This document shows positions 34,683 through 43,152 of a stretch of DNA of 64,000 nt, one piece after another (the stretch's first letter is position 1; each line of letters begins with the position of its first letter). The DNA is from Rathayibacter sp. VKM Ac-2856. Lineage in GTDB: Bacteria; Actinomycetota; Actinomycetes; Actinomycetales; Microbacteriaceae. The position numbers were made by a program, and so were the translations under genes. The DNA is taken from the NCBI RefSeq assembly GCF_013205055.1, contig NZ_JABMLF010000002.1:620178-684177 (forward strand), given 5' to 3'. Under the pieces are notes generated by a model. That model worked only from the letters and a program-made list of their open reading frames with translations. It ran no database searches and was not told the origin of the DNA.

Positions 34683-34730
34683 CTCGAAAGTTGTCGTACT
34701 CGAGTGGTGAGTACGACAACTTCTGCGGAG
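34683..34730. repeat. 48-bp-family hairpin, variant arm type
   Basis: AAGTTGTCGTACTC / GAGTACGACAACTT arms and CTC..GGAG flanks. It lies between two co-directional genes that probably form one operon, so it could set the ratio of their expression by partial termination or by protecting an mRNA end. Confidence 0.85.
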
Positions 34731-34784
34731 TGGTGCGGGAGCGGAGTGGTGCGGGAGAGGGTGGTGCGGGTGAGAGGGAGCGCG

Positions 34785-35621
34785 TCAGCGCCGGAGCTCG
34801 AGGGTGCAGCACTTCACGCCGCCGCCGCCGAGCAGCAGCTCGGACAGGTCGACGCCGATCGGGTTGTAGCCGCGCTCGCGCAGCTGGCGCTCGAAGCCGG
34901 CCGCGCGCGAGGCGATGACGACGTTGAGGCCGTCGGAGAAGGAGTTGAGGCCGAGGACCGCCGCGTCCTCCTCCGAGACGAGGATCGCGTCGGGGTAGAG
35001 CTCGCGCAGGACGCGGTTGCCCTCCTCGCTGAACGCGCTCGGCAGGTAGGCGATGTTCGTGTCGTCGAGCACGGCGATCGCGGTGTCGAGGTGGTAGAAC
35101 GACGGGTTCACCAGCTCGAGGGTGACGACCTCGCGGCCGAAGATCCGGGCGACCTCGGCGTGCGAGTCGGAGGCGGAGCGGAAGCCGGTGCCGGCGAGGA
35201 TCCGCTCGCCGACGAGGAGGAAGTCGCCCTCGCCCTCGTTGACCTCCTCGGGCACGCGCACGTCGAAGCCGGCGCCGCGGAACCAGTCCATGTACGCGGG
35301 GCCCTCGGGCTGGCGCTCGGGGTAGGTGAAGGAGGCGCCGTAGGCGATGCCGTCGATCACGAAGCCGCCGTTCGCGGCGTAGACCATGTCGGGCAGCCCG
35401 GCCTCGGGCTCGATCAGCTGCACGTCGAAGCCCAGCTCGACGTAGGTGTCGTACAGCGTCTGCCACTGGCGCACGGCGAGGGCCGTGTCGGTGGGGACCT
35501 GCGGGTCCATCCAGGGGTTGATCCGGTAGACGACGGTGAAGTGCTCGGGGCGGCACATCAGGATCGCCTTGGCGACGGGGGTGCGGGTCGGTGCGGCGGC
35601 GAGCACAGCGGTATCGGTCAT
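34785..35621 (-). CDS. Arginine-modifying hydrolase (DDAH / arginine-dihydrolase-like)
   Basis: 278 residues from ATG 35621. Guanidine-group-modifying fold: catalytic His177 (FYHLDT) and the C-terminal Cys271/Cys272 (GGVKCCTLE), with EGEGDF (129-134) and the substrate-site PDMVYAANGG. Annotated family members are dimethylargininases (giving citrulline). However, Asn35 (YRINPW) and Asn84 (AANGG) occupy positions 49 apart, the spacing of the two Asn that I recall as needed in cyanobacterial arginine dihydrolase ArgZ to go on to ornithine and ammonia. The adjacent ornithine aminotransferase favours the dihydrolase reading. Confidence 0.8.
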   Translation of the reverse strand: MTDTAVLAAAPTRTPVAKAILMCRPEHFTVVYRINPWMDPQVPTDTALAVRQWQTLYDTYVELGFDVQLIEPEAGLPDMVYAANGGFVIDGIAYGASFTYPERQPEGPAYMDWFRGAGFDVRVPEEVNEGEGDFLLVGERILAGTGFRSASDSHAEVARIFGREVVTLELVNPSFYHLDTAIAVLDDTNIAYLPSAFSEEGNRVLRELYPDAILVSEEDAAVLGLNSFSDGLNVVIASRAAGFERQLRERGYNPIGVDLSELLLGGGGVKCCTLELRR

Positions 35622-35897
35622 TCGAGTCCTCCTGCGAAAGGATGCGGATGAGCGGACCGGGTCCAGTGGCTCCGTCCCCCGCCGTGGATCGTCGCGGGGT
35701 GGAGCACGCTCGTAGCCAGTCTTGCACGCGCGTATCCTGCGATTTCCGCCAGGGCACGCACGGAATCGCTCACTATCGCCGCCTCACGCGCAGGATCGCA
35801 GCGACAGCGCCGGGCCGCCGCCGGAAGGGTGGATCGACGGGCCGTGGCACCGGTGCCGCCGCCGCGGTAGAACGGGAGTCCCGACGAGAGGCGCTCC

Positions 35898-36731
35898 ATG
35901 ATCGATCGCGACGGCCTGGCGGCGTTCCTCCGACTCCGGCGCGAGGCGCTGCAGCCCGAGGACGTCGGCCTCACCCGCGGCCCGCGCCGCCGCACCTCGG
36001 GACTGCGGCGCGAGGAGGCCGCGGCACTCTGCCACATGTCCACCGACTACTACGCCCGACTCGAGCGAGGCACCGGCCCGCAGCCGTCGGAGCAGATGAT
36101 CGCGGCGATCGCGCAGGGGCTGCACCTCTCACTCGGAGAGCGCGACCACGTCTTCCGGCTCGCCGGCCACCGACCGCCGGCCCGGGGCGCCGCGGGCGAG
36201 CACATCGGTCCGGGACTGCTGCGGATCCTCGACCGGCTCCAGGACACACCCGCCGAGATCGTCACCGAGCTCGGCGAGACGCTGCGGCAGACCCCGCTCG
36301 GCGCGGCGCTGCTCGGCGACGCGTCGCAGCGCACCGGGGCCGAGCGCAGCCTCGGCTACCGGTGGTTCACCGAGCCGGCGGTGCGGGAGGCCTACCCGGA
36401 GGAGGAGCGGGCGCGGCTCTCGCGGATCTACGTCGCGGGACTGCGCGAGCTCGTGACGCTGCGCGGGCCCGGCTCGCGGGCGGCAGCGCTGGTCGAGCTC
36501 GTGGCGGGCCGGAGCGAGGAGTTCCGGGCGCTCTGGGCCGAGCACCAGGTCGGGCTGCAGCCGCCGGCGACCAAGCGCTTCCTCCACCCGACGGTCGGAA
36601 TGCTCGAGCTCGAGTGCCAGACGCTCCTCGATCCGGAGCAGTCGCACCGGCTCCTCGTCTACACGGCGGTTCCCGGCAGCGAGAGCGCGGGGAAGCTGGA
36701 GCTGCTGGCCGTGGTCGGCGCGCCGGCCTGA
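35898..36731 (+). CDS. Helix-turn-helix (XRE, MmyB-like) regulator
   Basis: 277 residues. HTH in [26 protein letters not shown] (~34-59), then the MmyB-like ligand-binding domain ([25 protein letters not shown], ~120-165). Same architecture as the regulator at 15876-16712, but here it reads in the same direction as its SDR neighbour, 118 bases upstream of it. Likely controls the SDR gene at 36850. Confidence 0.87.
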   Translation: MIDRDGLAAFLRLRREALQPEDVGLTRGPRRRTSGLRREEAAALCHMSTDYYARLERGTGPQPSEQMIAAIAQGLHLSLGERDHVFRLAGHRPPARGAAGEHIGPGLLRILDRLQDTPAEIVTELGETLRQTPLGAALLGDASQRTGAERSLGYRWFTEPAVREAYPEEERARLSRIYVAGLRELVTLRGPGSRAAALVELVAGRSEEFRALWAEHQVGLQPPATKRFLHPTVGMLELECQTLLDPEQSHRLLVYTAVPGSESAGKLELLAVVGAPA

Positions 36732-36849
36732 GCGCGTGGCGGCTGCGAGCCGTGGAGCGCGGATCGGTGGATCCACGGGCCCTGCCTCCGCTCGCCGCTC
36801 CGGCCGAGCATGGGATCACCACCCACCGCCACCGCACCGAGGAGTCCGC

Positions 36850-37761
36850 ATGACCCGCAGCATCCCCATCCCCGACCTGTCCGGACGGCTCGCCGTCGTC
36901 ACCGGCGCGAGCGACGGCATCGGCCGCGTCCTCGCCGGCCGCCTCGCCGCCGCGGGCGCCGAGCTGATCCTGCCCGTGCGCTCGGCCGCGAAAGGCGAGG
37001 CGGCGGCGGCGGGTATCCGCCGCGACGTCCCCGGCGCCGTCGTGAGCACGCGCCCGCTCGACCTCTCCTCCCTCCGCTCGGTCGGCGCTCTCACTGCAGG
37101 CCTGCTGGCCGACGGCCGCCCGATCGATCTGCTCGTGAACAACGCGGGAGTGATGCGGCCGCCGCAGCGCGGGCTCACGGAGGACGGCTTCGAGCTGCAG
37201 TTCGGCACGAACCACCTCGGCCACTTCGCACTGACGCTCGGCCTGCTGCCGCTGCTCGGGCGCGCCCGCGTCGTGCACCAGACGAGCATCGCCGCCCGCA
37301 GCGGCTCGATCGCGTGGGACGACCTCGACGGCGCGCGCGACTACGACGCGATGCGGGCCTACGTGCAGTCGAAGATCGCGGTCGGCCTGTTCGCGCGGGA
37401 GCTCGACGCGCGGAGCGCCGCGGCCGGCTGGGGACCGACGAGCACCCTCGCGCACCCGGGCATCTCGCCGACGAACCTGCTCGCGGCGCAGCCCGGCCTC
37501 GGCCGCGCGCGGGAGGTGCGGGGCCGGGGCCTGATCGTGCTGCTCGCACGCCTGGGCGTCGCCGAAACCGTGGAGGGCGCGGCGCAGCCCGCCCTGCTCG
37601 CGGCGACCGCGTCAGACGGCGGCGGCTTCTTCGGCCCGAGCCGCTTGATCGGCGGACCGGCGGCGCGCATCGAGCCCTGGCCGACGCTCCGCAGCGCCGA
37701 CGACGCCCGCCGCCTGTGGGACGCCTCGGAGCAGCTCACCGGCGTCCGCGCCCCGGCGTGA
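36850..37761 (+). CDS. Short-chain dehydrogenase/reductase (retinol dehydrogenase-like)
   Basis: 303 residues from ATG 36850 (GAGGAG seven bases upstream). TGASDGIG cofactor loop (~18-25), [11 protein letters not shown] (~97-107), [11 protein letters not shown] and a catalytic Tyr/Lys in YVQSK (~175-179), where the usual YxxSK is kept; the Ser in [10 protein letters not shown]. The C-terminal extension is that of the retinol-dehydrogenase-like SDR subgroup. Substrate unknown. Confidence 0.87.
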   Translation: MTRSIPIPDLSGRLAVVTGASDGIGRVLAGRLAAAGAELILPVRSAAKGEAAAAGIRRDVPGAVVSTRPLDLSSLRSVGALTAGLLADGRPIDLLVNNAGVMRPPQRGLTEDGFELQFGTNHLGHFALTLGLLPLLGRARVVHQTSIAARSGSIAWDDLDGARDYDAMRAYVQSKIAVGLFARELDARSAAAGWGPTSTLAHPGISPTNLLAAQPGLGRAREVRGRGLIVLLARLGVAETVEGAAQPALLAATASDGGGFFGPSRLIGGPAARIEPWPTLRSADDARRLWDASEQLTGVRAPA

Positions 37762-37891
37762 GCGCGCGGTCCGGAGCGCCGAGTGGACGCTCGGGCCCGG
37801 CGCCGCCTCGATCGGCGTGCCCGCCCCGGGGCCGTTAGCATTCGAGCATCGTGTCCGCCGCGGCCCGCCGCGCCCAACGGAAAGCCTCACC

Positions 37892-38017
37892 GTGACTCCT
37901 CGCCGCCGCCGGCACCCGGCGCTCGCGCCCTCCCTCTCCCCGCTCGCGGTCGGCGCGATCGGCGGCACCCCCGCGACGCCCGCCACGACCTCCGCCGCCC
38001 CGGCCGCGGTCCGCTGA
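37892..38017 (+). CDS. Possible 41-residue peptide upstream of the ROK kinase
   Basis: GTG 37892 has GGAAAG eight bases upstream; the frame ends four bases before the kinase ATG. It reads as basic residues, a short hydrophobic stretch (SLSPLAVGAIGG) and an Ala/Thr/Pro tail, resembling a truncated secretory signal. It may be a remnant or a leader; no family recognised. Confidence 0.25.
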   Translation: MTPRRRRHPALAPSLSPLAVGAIGGTPATPATTSAAPAAVR

Positions 38018-38021
38018 CCCG

Positions 38022-38939
38022 ATGGCACCCGCAGCCGAGCCCCGCGCACTCCTCGTCGGCATAGAGACCGGCGGCACCAAGGTCGTCGCGGCGGTCGCCG
38101 ACCGCGACGACCCCGAGCGGATCCTCGCGAAGACCACCCTGCCCACCCGCGGGCCCGACGAGACCCTCGGCGATCTGGCCGCGTTCACCCGCGACCACGG
38201 CGTCGACGGCCGCGTCGCGGCGATCGGCGTCGCCTCCTTCGGCCCGCTCGACATCGACCCCGGCTCCCCCGACTACGGCCGGCTCACCTCCACGCCCAAG
38301 CTCGGCTGGGAGGGCGCCGACGTGCTGACCCCGCTCGAGGCCGCGGCGCCCGGCGCGCGGACCGCGCTCGTCACCGACGTCAACGGCGCCGCGCTCGGCG
38401 AGGCGCGCTGGGGCGCGGGCCGCGGCGAGCCCGACTTCGTCTACCTCACGGTCGGCACGGGAGTCGGCGGCGGCATCATCGCCGGCGGTCGCCTCCTCGC
38501 CGGCAGCGGCTGGCCCGAGGTGGCGCACGTGCTGCCCCGCCGCCACCCGGAGGACCGCTTCGAGGGCACCTGCCCGTTCCACGGCGACTGCCTCGAGGGG
38601 CTCGTCGCCGGCCCGGCGATCACGGCGCGCTGGGGTCGGGACGGCTCGAGCCTCGGCCCGGAGGACGCCGCCGCGAACCTCCGCTTCAGCTCCTTCTACC
38701 TCGCGCAGCTCGTCACGACGCTGGCCTATGTCGCGGGGGTGCGCCTCGCGATCGTCGGCGGCGGCGTCGCCAAGACGCCCGGCCTGCTCGCGGCCACCGA
38801 GTCCGAGATCGAGCGCCTGATGGGCGCCCCCGGCGCCAACGGCACCGGCGCGGCCCACCTCCGCCTCGTCCCCCCGGCCCTCGGCGACGAGTCCGGCGTC
38901 CGCGGAGCCCTCTCCCTCGCCGAGTCCCTCCTAGCCTGA
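38022..38939 (+). CDS. ROK-family sugar kinase, fructokinase type
   Basis: 305 residues. ATP site GIETGGTKVVAAV (~13-25), LTVGTGVGGGII (~141-152) and the zinc-binding loop H..C-P-F-H-G-D-C (in RRHPEDRFEGTCPFHGDC, ~171-188), whose spacing is that of bacterial fructokinases (ScrK/GmuE). Phosphorylates fructose or mannose. Stands alone, ending at a 59-bp palindrome. Confidence 0.9.
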   Translation: MAPAAEPRALLVGIETGGTKVVAAVADRDDPERILAKTTLPTRGPDETLGDLAAFTRDHGVDGRVAAIGVASFGPLDIDPGSPDYGRLTSTPKLGWEGADVLTPLEAAAPGARTALVTDVNGAALGEARWGAGRGEPDFVYLTVGTGVGGGIIAGGRLLAGSGWPEVAHVLPRRHPEDRFEGTCPFHGDCLEGLVAGPAITARWGRDGSSLGPEDAAANLRFSSFYLAQLVTTLAYVAGVRLAIVGGGVAKTPGLLAATESEIERLMGAPGANGTGAAHLRLVPPALGDESGVRGALSLAESLLA

Positions 38940-38968
38940 CCCCCTCACCCCCCTCCCTTCTCGTCCCC

Positions 38969-39027
38969 GCGAGATGCCACTTATGAGCACGACACGCCGA
39001 CGCGGGCGGTCACAAGTGGCATCTCGC
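38969..39027. repeat. 59-bp palindromic element, copy 6
   Basis: Outer stem intact (GCGAGATGCCACTT / AAGTGGCATCTCGC); inner arms changed to ATGAGCAC and GCGGTCAC. Lies between convergent genes. Confidence 0.9.
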
Positions 39028-39059
39028 GGAAGGGGCCGAGGGGGCGGAGGCGGAGGGCG

Positions 39060-39458
39060 CTAGAGGGCGTCGAGGTCGCGGAGCGCGGCGCGGGCGCGGT
39101 CGAGGCGGGCGGACTCCGGCTCGTCCCACCACTTCGGGCCTCGCTCGCCGAGGCCGTGCTTGGCGAGGCCGACGCGCTGCCGGGCCGCGGCGACCGCCTC
39201 CTCGTCACCGGCCTTCTTCGCGGTGCGCACGCCCGAGCGGCCGCGGCCGAGGTGCGACGTCAGGGCCGCGACGACCTCCTCCGGGAGGCTCGGATCGGTG
39301 CGGCGCCAGCGGCGGCCGTTCACGACGAGCCAGCGCTCGTCGTCGGCCGACTCGTCGACGGAGCCGCCCGCGGCGTCCCACGCCGAGTCGTCGCCGGACT
39401 CGCCCGCGGACTCGTCGGCCGAGTCCTCGGCCGACTCGTCGCCCCGCTCCCCCGTCAC
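39060..39458 (-). CDS. Conserved hypothetical protein, acidic N-terminus
   Basis: 132 residues from GTG 39458, which overlaps the stop of the glycosyltransferase gene (GTGA). The first 40 residues are Ser/Asp/Glu repeats (disordered); the rest (RWLVVNGRRWRRTDPSLPEEVVAALTSHLGRGRSGVR.., KWWDEP) is helical and basic and occurs widely in actinobacteria. Some databases label relatives as Tol biopolymer transport proteins, which I cannot support from the sequence. Last gene of the glycosyltransferase operon. Confidence 0.7.
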   Translation of the reverse strand: MTGERGDESAEDSADESAGESGDDSAWDAAGGSVDESADDERWLVVNGRRWRRTDPSLPEEVVAALTSHLGRGRSGVRTAKKAGDEEAVAAARQRVGLAKHGLGERGPKWWDEPESARLDRARAALRDLDAL

Positions 39459-40780
39459 GCCCGGGGCCGCCCGGACAGCGCCGCGAACGCCCGCTCGGGC
39501 CCGGTCGTCGCGCCGAGCGCCGCCGCCAGCTCGTCCAGCCGCTCCCGCGCCGCGCCGCCGAGCGCCAGCATCCGCCGCGCCGCATCGGCCAGCTCGGGCA
39601 CCCCGGCGGCGTTCGGATCGAGCACCTCGGCGACCCCGGCGTCCTCCAGCGCGGCCGCACCCGCGAACTGATCGGTCGAGAACGGCAGCACGACGAGCGG
39701 CACCCCGGCCGTCATCGCCTCCGTCACGCTGTTGTTGCCGCCGTGGGTGACTGCGAGCACCGAGCGCCCCAGCAGCGTCACCTGCGGCAGGAAGCCGCGC
39801 ACCAGCCAGCCCGCGGGCACCTCGCCGAGGGCCGCCGGATCGGTCGCCCCCGACGCGAGCGCGACGCGCACCGGCCGCCCGTCGACCGAGACGTCCGCCA
39901 GCGCCGCTGCCACCCGGGCGAGGACGTCGTCGCGCACCGAGAGGAAGCTGCCGAAGCTCACGTAGACGACCGGGTCGTCCGAGGCGGCGAGCCACTCCTC
40001 CACCTCGGCGTCGCGCGGCTCACCGCGGACGGCCGAGCCGAGGAAGGCGTGCGGCGGCAGCTGCGCCGTCCGCGCCGCGTCGTGCAGCTCGCCGGGGTAG
40101 TTCAGCAGCAGCACGTCGCCGCTCTCGGCGAAGGCGTCGAGACTCGGCGGCGCAGCGGGGTCGAGGGCGAGCAGGGCGGCGTTCCACTCCGCGGTGAAGG
40201 AGTCGCGGACCCGCTCGCAGAGCGCGCGCAGCCCCGCCAGCTCGTCGGCCGACGGCGCGAAGGCGTCCGGCCACACCGGCGGGAAGCCGTAGACCTCGCC
40301 GGGCACCGTCAGCGCGCTCGGGTGGCCGAGCACGACGTCGCCGTAGGGCACGCCCAGCGCGCGCAGGGCGACCCGCGCCGTGAAGGCGAGGTGGTCGACG
40401 ACGATCGCGTCGGGCCGGACCTCGTCGAGGATCTCGCGCAGCCGCACGGCGACGCCCGCCGGATCCCAGAGCAGATCGGTCAGCCGCTCGCGCGCCTGGT
40501 ACTCCAGCGTCGGCACCATCCCGCGCCGGGTGGCGTCGAAGAAGCCGCGGAGCGAGTCGCCCTCATCGGGCGCCTGCTCCTCCGCCCGGATCGTGCCGGG
40601 GTTCGAGCCGCGGCCGAGGCGGAGCGCGACGTGCTCGAAGCCGAAGCCGTCGACGATCGAGCGGGTCGCGTCGCCCGTCGCCACCACGACGCGCTCGCCG
40701 GCGTCGCGCCAGGCGGTGCCGAGGGTCGCGAGCGGCAGCAGGTGCGACGCATAGTCGGGGCTGACGATCAGCAGCGTCAC
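39455..40780 (-). CDS. UGT/MGT-type (GT1) glycosyltransferase
   Basis: 441 residues from GTG 40780, overlapping the preceding gene by GTGA. GT-B fold: N-terminal acceptor domain starting LLIVSPDYASHLLPLATLGTAW, C-terminal donor domain with YVSFGSFLS, GFLPQVTLLGRSVLAVTHGGNNSVTEAMTAGVPLVVLPFSTDQF (~325-370), the nucleotide-sugar motif of GT1 enzymes. It transfers a sugar to a small lipophilic or polyketide-like acceptor. Tight coupling to the GT4-type gene upstream suggests both decorate one product. Confidence 0.86.
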   Translation of the reverse strand: MTLLIVSPDYASHLLPLATLGTAWRDAGERVVVATGDATRSIVDGFGFEHVALRLGRGSNPGTIRAEEQAPDEGDSLRGFFDATRRGMVPTLEYQARERLTDLLWDPAGVAVRLREILDEVRPDAIVVDHLAFTARVALRALGVPYGDVVLGHPSALTVPGEVYGFPPVWPDAFAPSADELAGLRALCERVRDSFTAEWNAALLALDPAAPPSLDAFAESGDVLLLNYPGELHDAARTAQLPPHAFLGSAVRGEPRDAEVEEWLAASDDPVVYVSFGSFLSVRDDVLARVAAALADVSVDGRPVRVALASGATDPAALGEVPAGWLVRGFLPQVTLLGRSVLAVTHGGNNSVTEAMTAGVPLVVLPFSTDQFAGAAALEDAGVAEVLDPNAAGVPELADAARRMLALGGAARERLDELAAALGATTGPERAFAALSGRPRA

Positions 40781-42909
40781 GAGGCGCCCAGCACCAGATC
40801 GCAGCGCAACGGGCGCTCCTGCTCGGCCGTCGCCCGGGCGTACACGGCCGACAGCGCGTGCGCCATCGCCTCGATCGTGTAGCGCTCGAGCACCATCGCC
40901 CGGCCGCGCTCGGCGGAGTACTCGGCGAGCGGACCCGCCGCGACGTCGAGCGCCAGGCAGGCGGCCACGGCGAGGGCGTCGTGGTCGGTGGTGTCCACGA
41001 GGAAGCCGGTCACGCCCTCCTCCACGTAGGTCGCCGGGCCGCCCGTGGCGGGCGCGACGACGGGCAGGCCCGCGGCGAGCGCCTCGAGCAGCGCGATGCC
41101 GAACTCCTCCTTGACGCTGGCGCAGACGTACGCGCCGCCGGCCGCGGCGAGCCCGGGGCGGCCGTGGCGGACGGCGCCGAGCCAGCGGGCGACCGTGCCG
41201 TTCGGGCGGTGCCCGGCGAGCAACAGCCCGCCGGTCGCGACGGCGGCGATGCGGTCGAGCTGCTCGGTCTCGTCCGGGCTGGGGTCGGCGAGGTCGCCGC
41301 CGACGAGGAGGAGGTTCGCGCGGTCGCGCAGCGGCGAGCCGGCCCACGCCTCCGCGAGCGTCGCCATCCCCTTCACCCGGTGCAGGCGCCCGACGCTGAG
41401 CAGCAGCGGGAGCCCGCGGCGCTCGGCCGGCAGCTCGGCCAGCAGCGCGTCGAGGGCCGAGAGGTCGTCTCCGGCGTCGAGCGCGACGCTCTCGCCCGCC
41501 GCCGCGGCCTTCGCCGCCTCCTCGCCGCGCTCGACCAGGCGCACGTCGATCCCCTCCGGGACGATCGTGTGCCGCTCGGGGTGCGCCGTGATGTCGATGC
41601 CGAGCATGTCGCGCATCGTCTCCGCGAGCTCGGCGCGGGGGAAGAGCACGGTGTGCGCGGCGTCGGCGGCGAGCCGCTGCACGAGGCGCACCCGGAACCA
41701 GAAGTGCTCGACCGCGTCCCGGTCGCCGAAGTCGGCGCGGGAGAGGGCGCCGCTCGCGTCGAGCCCCGCGATGAGGGCGTGCGGATCGGGCGCGACCGTG
41801 AAGACCACGGGGATCTCGAGCTCCCGGGCGACCGCGGCGGCCGCGAGCGAGCCGACGTCGGCCATCCGCAGGTGCAGGGCGTCGACGCGGCCGGCGGAGC
41901 GGAGGATGCGGCGGATGCCGCGCTCGGCGGCGATCCGGCGCGGCCAGGCCTGGGGCATCGGCACGGCGGCGCCGACGAACGGCACCGGGGCGAAGCCGTG
42001 GCCCGCCGCGGGCAGGCCGGCCAGCGCGCGCTCGGCCTCGGCCCACGTGCCGCGGGAGAGGGTGAGGACGCGCTCGATCCCCTCCTCCTCGGTCAGCGCG
42101 TCGCCGAGCCGCACGAGGAGGGTCGCGATGCCGCCGTTGTCGCCCGCGCCGACGCGGGTGAGGGTGCCGTCGATGTCGGCGTGCACGAAGAGCTGGGCGA
42201 CGGTCGGGCCGGCGTCGGCGACCGGGGCGATCGCGCGGTCGGCGAGGGCGACGCGCGCCACGGGGCCGAGCGGCTCCGGCATCTCGCCGAGGCGGGCGAG
42301 CATCAGCGCCGCGTCGTCGGAGGGCCGCTCGCCGAGCGCGTCGGCGGCCGCGGCGCGCGCCTCGAACACCTCGCCCTCGTCGGCGGCGGTGTGCAGCAGG
42401 GTCCGCTCGGCGATCGCGCCGGGGACCAGCCCGATCGTCTCGACGTAGCGCGCGCGGACGTCGCGGTCGCGCTCGCCGATCAGCGCGCCCTCGAGGGCGA
42501 GGGCGACGAGGTCCGGGGCGGAGGAGGCCCACAGCAGCAGGGTGCGCTGCGCGAGCATGCCGGCGAAGCCGCCGTCGCGGAGCATCCGCAGCAGCGGGCC
42601 GACGGCGCTCGGGCGCGGCAGGCGGCCGCCGAAAGCCCAGGCGGCGTGCTCGCGGATGAAGGCGCGCTCGTCGGCGAGCAGGCGCAGCAGCGCGAGGTCG
42701 GCCTCCTCGTCGAAGACCTGCGCGAGCGAGTGCACCGCGGCGATGGCGGTGAGCTGGTCGGCGGGATCGAGGGCCGCGCGGGTGAGCAGGCGCACGGCGC
42801 GACCGCCCCCGTCGCTGACCGCGGCGATCGTCAGGGCGTCGGCCGCCCGGATCGCCTCGAGGAGGGTGGGCGCTGCGCGCACGGCGTCGAGAACGGTCTG
42901 CGTGGCCAC
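40777..42909 (-). CDS. HEAT-repeat / GT4 glycosyltransferase fusion
   Basis: 710 residues from GTG 42909 (AGGTGATCC upstream). Residues ~1-215 are helical repeats of the HEAT/PBS-lyase type (DPADQLTAIAAVHSLAQVF, ERAFIREHAAWAFGGR, RPSAVGPLLRML). Residues ~235-700 form a GT4-like glycosyltransferase of the sucrose-synthase/phosphate-synthase branch: VFTVAPDPHALIAG, PEGIDVRLVE, LLSVGRLHRVKGMATLAEAW, VCASVKEEFGIALLEALAAGLPVVAPATGGPATYVEEGVTGFLVD. The repeat domain on the N-terminus is unusual and may dock a partner or scaffold. Confidence 0.85.
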   Translation of the reverse strand: MATQTVLDAVRAAPTLLEAIRAADALTIAAVSDGGGRAVRLLTRAALDPADQLTAIAAVHSLAQVFDEEADLALLRLLADERAFIREHAAWAFGGRLPRPSAVGPLLRMLRDGGFAGMLAQRTLLLWASSAPDLVALALEGALIGERDRDVRARYVETIGLVPGAIAERTLLHTAADEGEVFEARAAAADALGERPSDDAALMLARLGEMPEPLGPVARVALADRAIAPVADAGPTVAQLFVHADIDGTLTRVGAGDNGGIATLLVRLGDALTEEEGIERVLTLSRGTWAEAERALAGLPAAGHGFAPVPFVGAAVPMPQAWPRRIAAERGIRRILRSAGRVDALHLRMADVGSLAAAAVARELEIPVVFTVAPDPHALIAGLDASGALSRADFGDRDAVEHFWFRVRLVQRLAADAAHTVLFPRAELAETMRDMLGIDITAHPERHTIVPEGIDVRLVERGEEAAKAAAAGESVALDAGDDLSALDALLAELPAERRGLPLLLSVGRLHRVKGMATLAEAWAGSPLRDRANLLLVGGDLADPSPDETEQLDRIAAVATGGLLLAGHRPNGTVARWLGAVRHGRPGLAAAGGAYVCASVKEEFGIALLEALAAGLPVVAPATGGPATYVEEGVTGFLVDTTDHDALAVAACLALDVAAGPLAEYSAERGRAMVLERYTIEAMAHALSAVYARATAEQERPLRCDLVLGAS

Positions 42910-43083
42910 GGATCACCTGGTCTGGTCGGAACGGAGGAGGGCGCGTCACCGACGGCCCCCACGAGCATGCCCTCCCAAACCCTGGGAAGTCACTACTTGC
43001 GCCGAACTCCCCCCGACGCTAGCCGTCCTGTCAAGGGGCTACCGCCCGAGACTTCGCTTCCGCGCTCCCTCTCTTCTCCCCCC

Positions 43084-43142
43084 GCGAGATGCCACTTGTG
43101 CACGCGACACGCCGTGAGAAGCGTGCACAAGTGGCATCTCGC
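43084..43142. repeat. 59-bp palindromic element, copy 7
   Basis: Perfect arms; between the PHP gene stop and the start of the glycosyltransferase operon, 11 bases before the former. Confidence 0.92.
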
Positions 43143-43152
43143 GGAGGCCGGG

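Noticed and set aside
37817-38017. Longer version (66 codons) of the peptide upstream of the ROK gene
   Set aside because: Upstream part has no ribosome site; only the 41-codon GTG version has any support, and that is weak.
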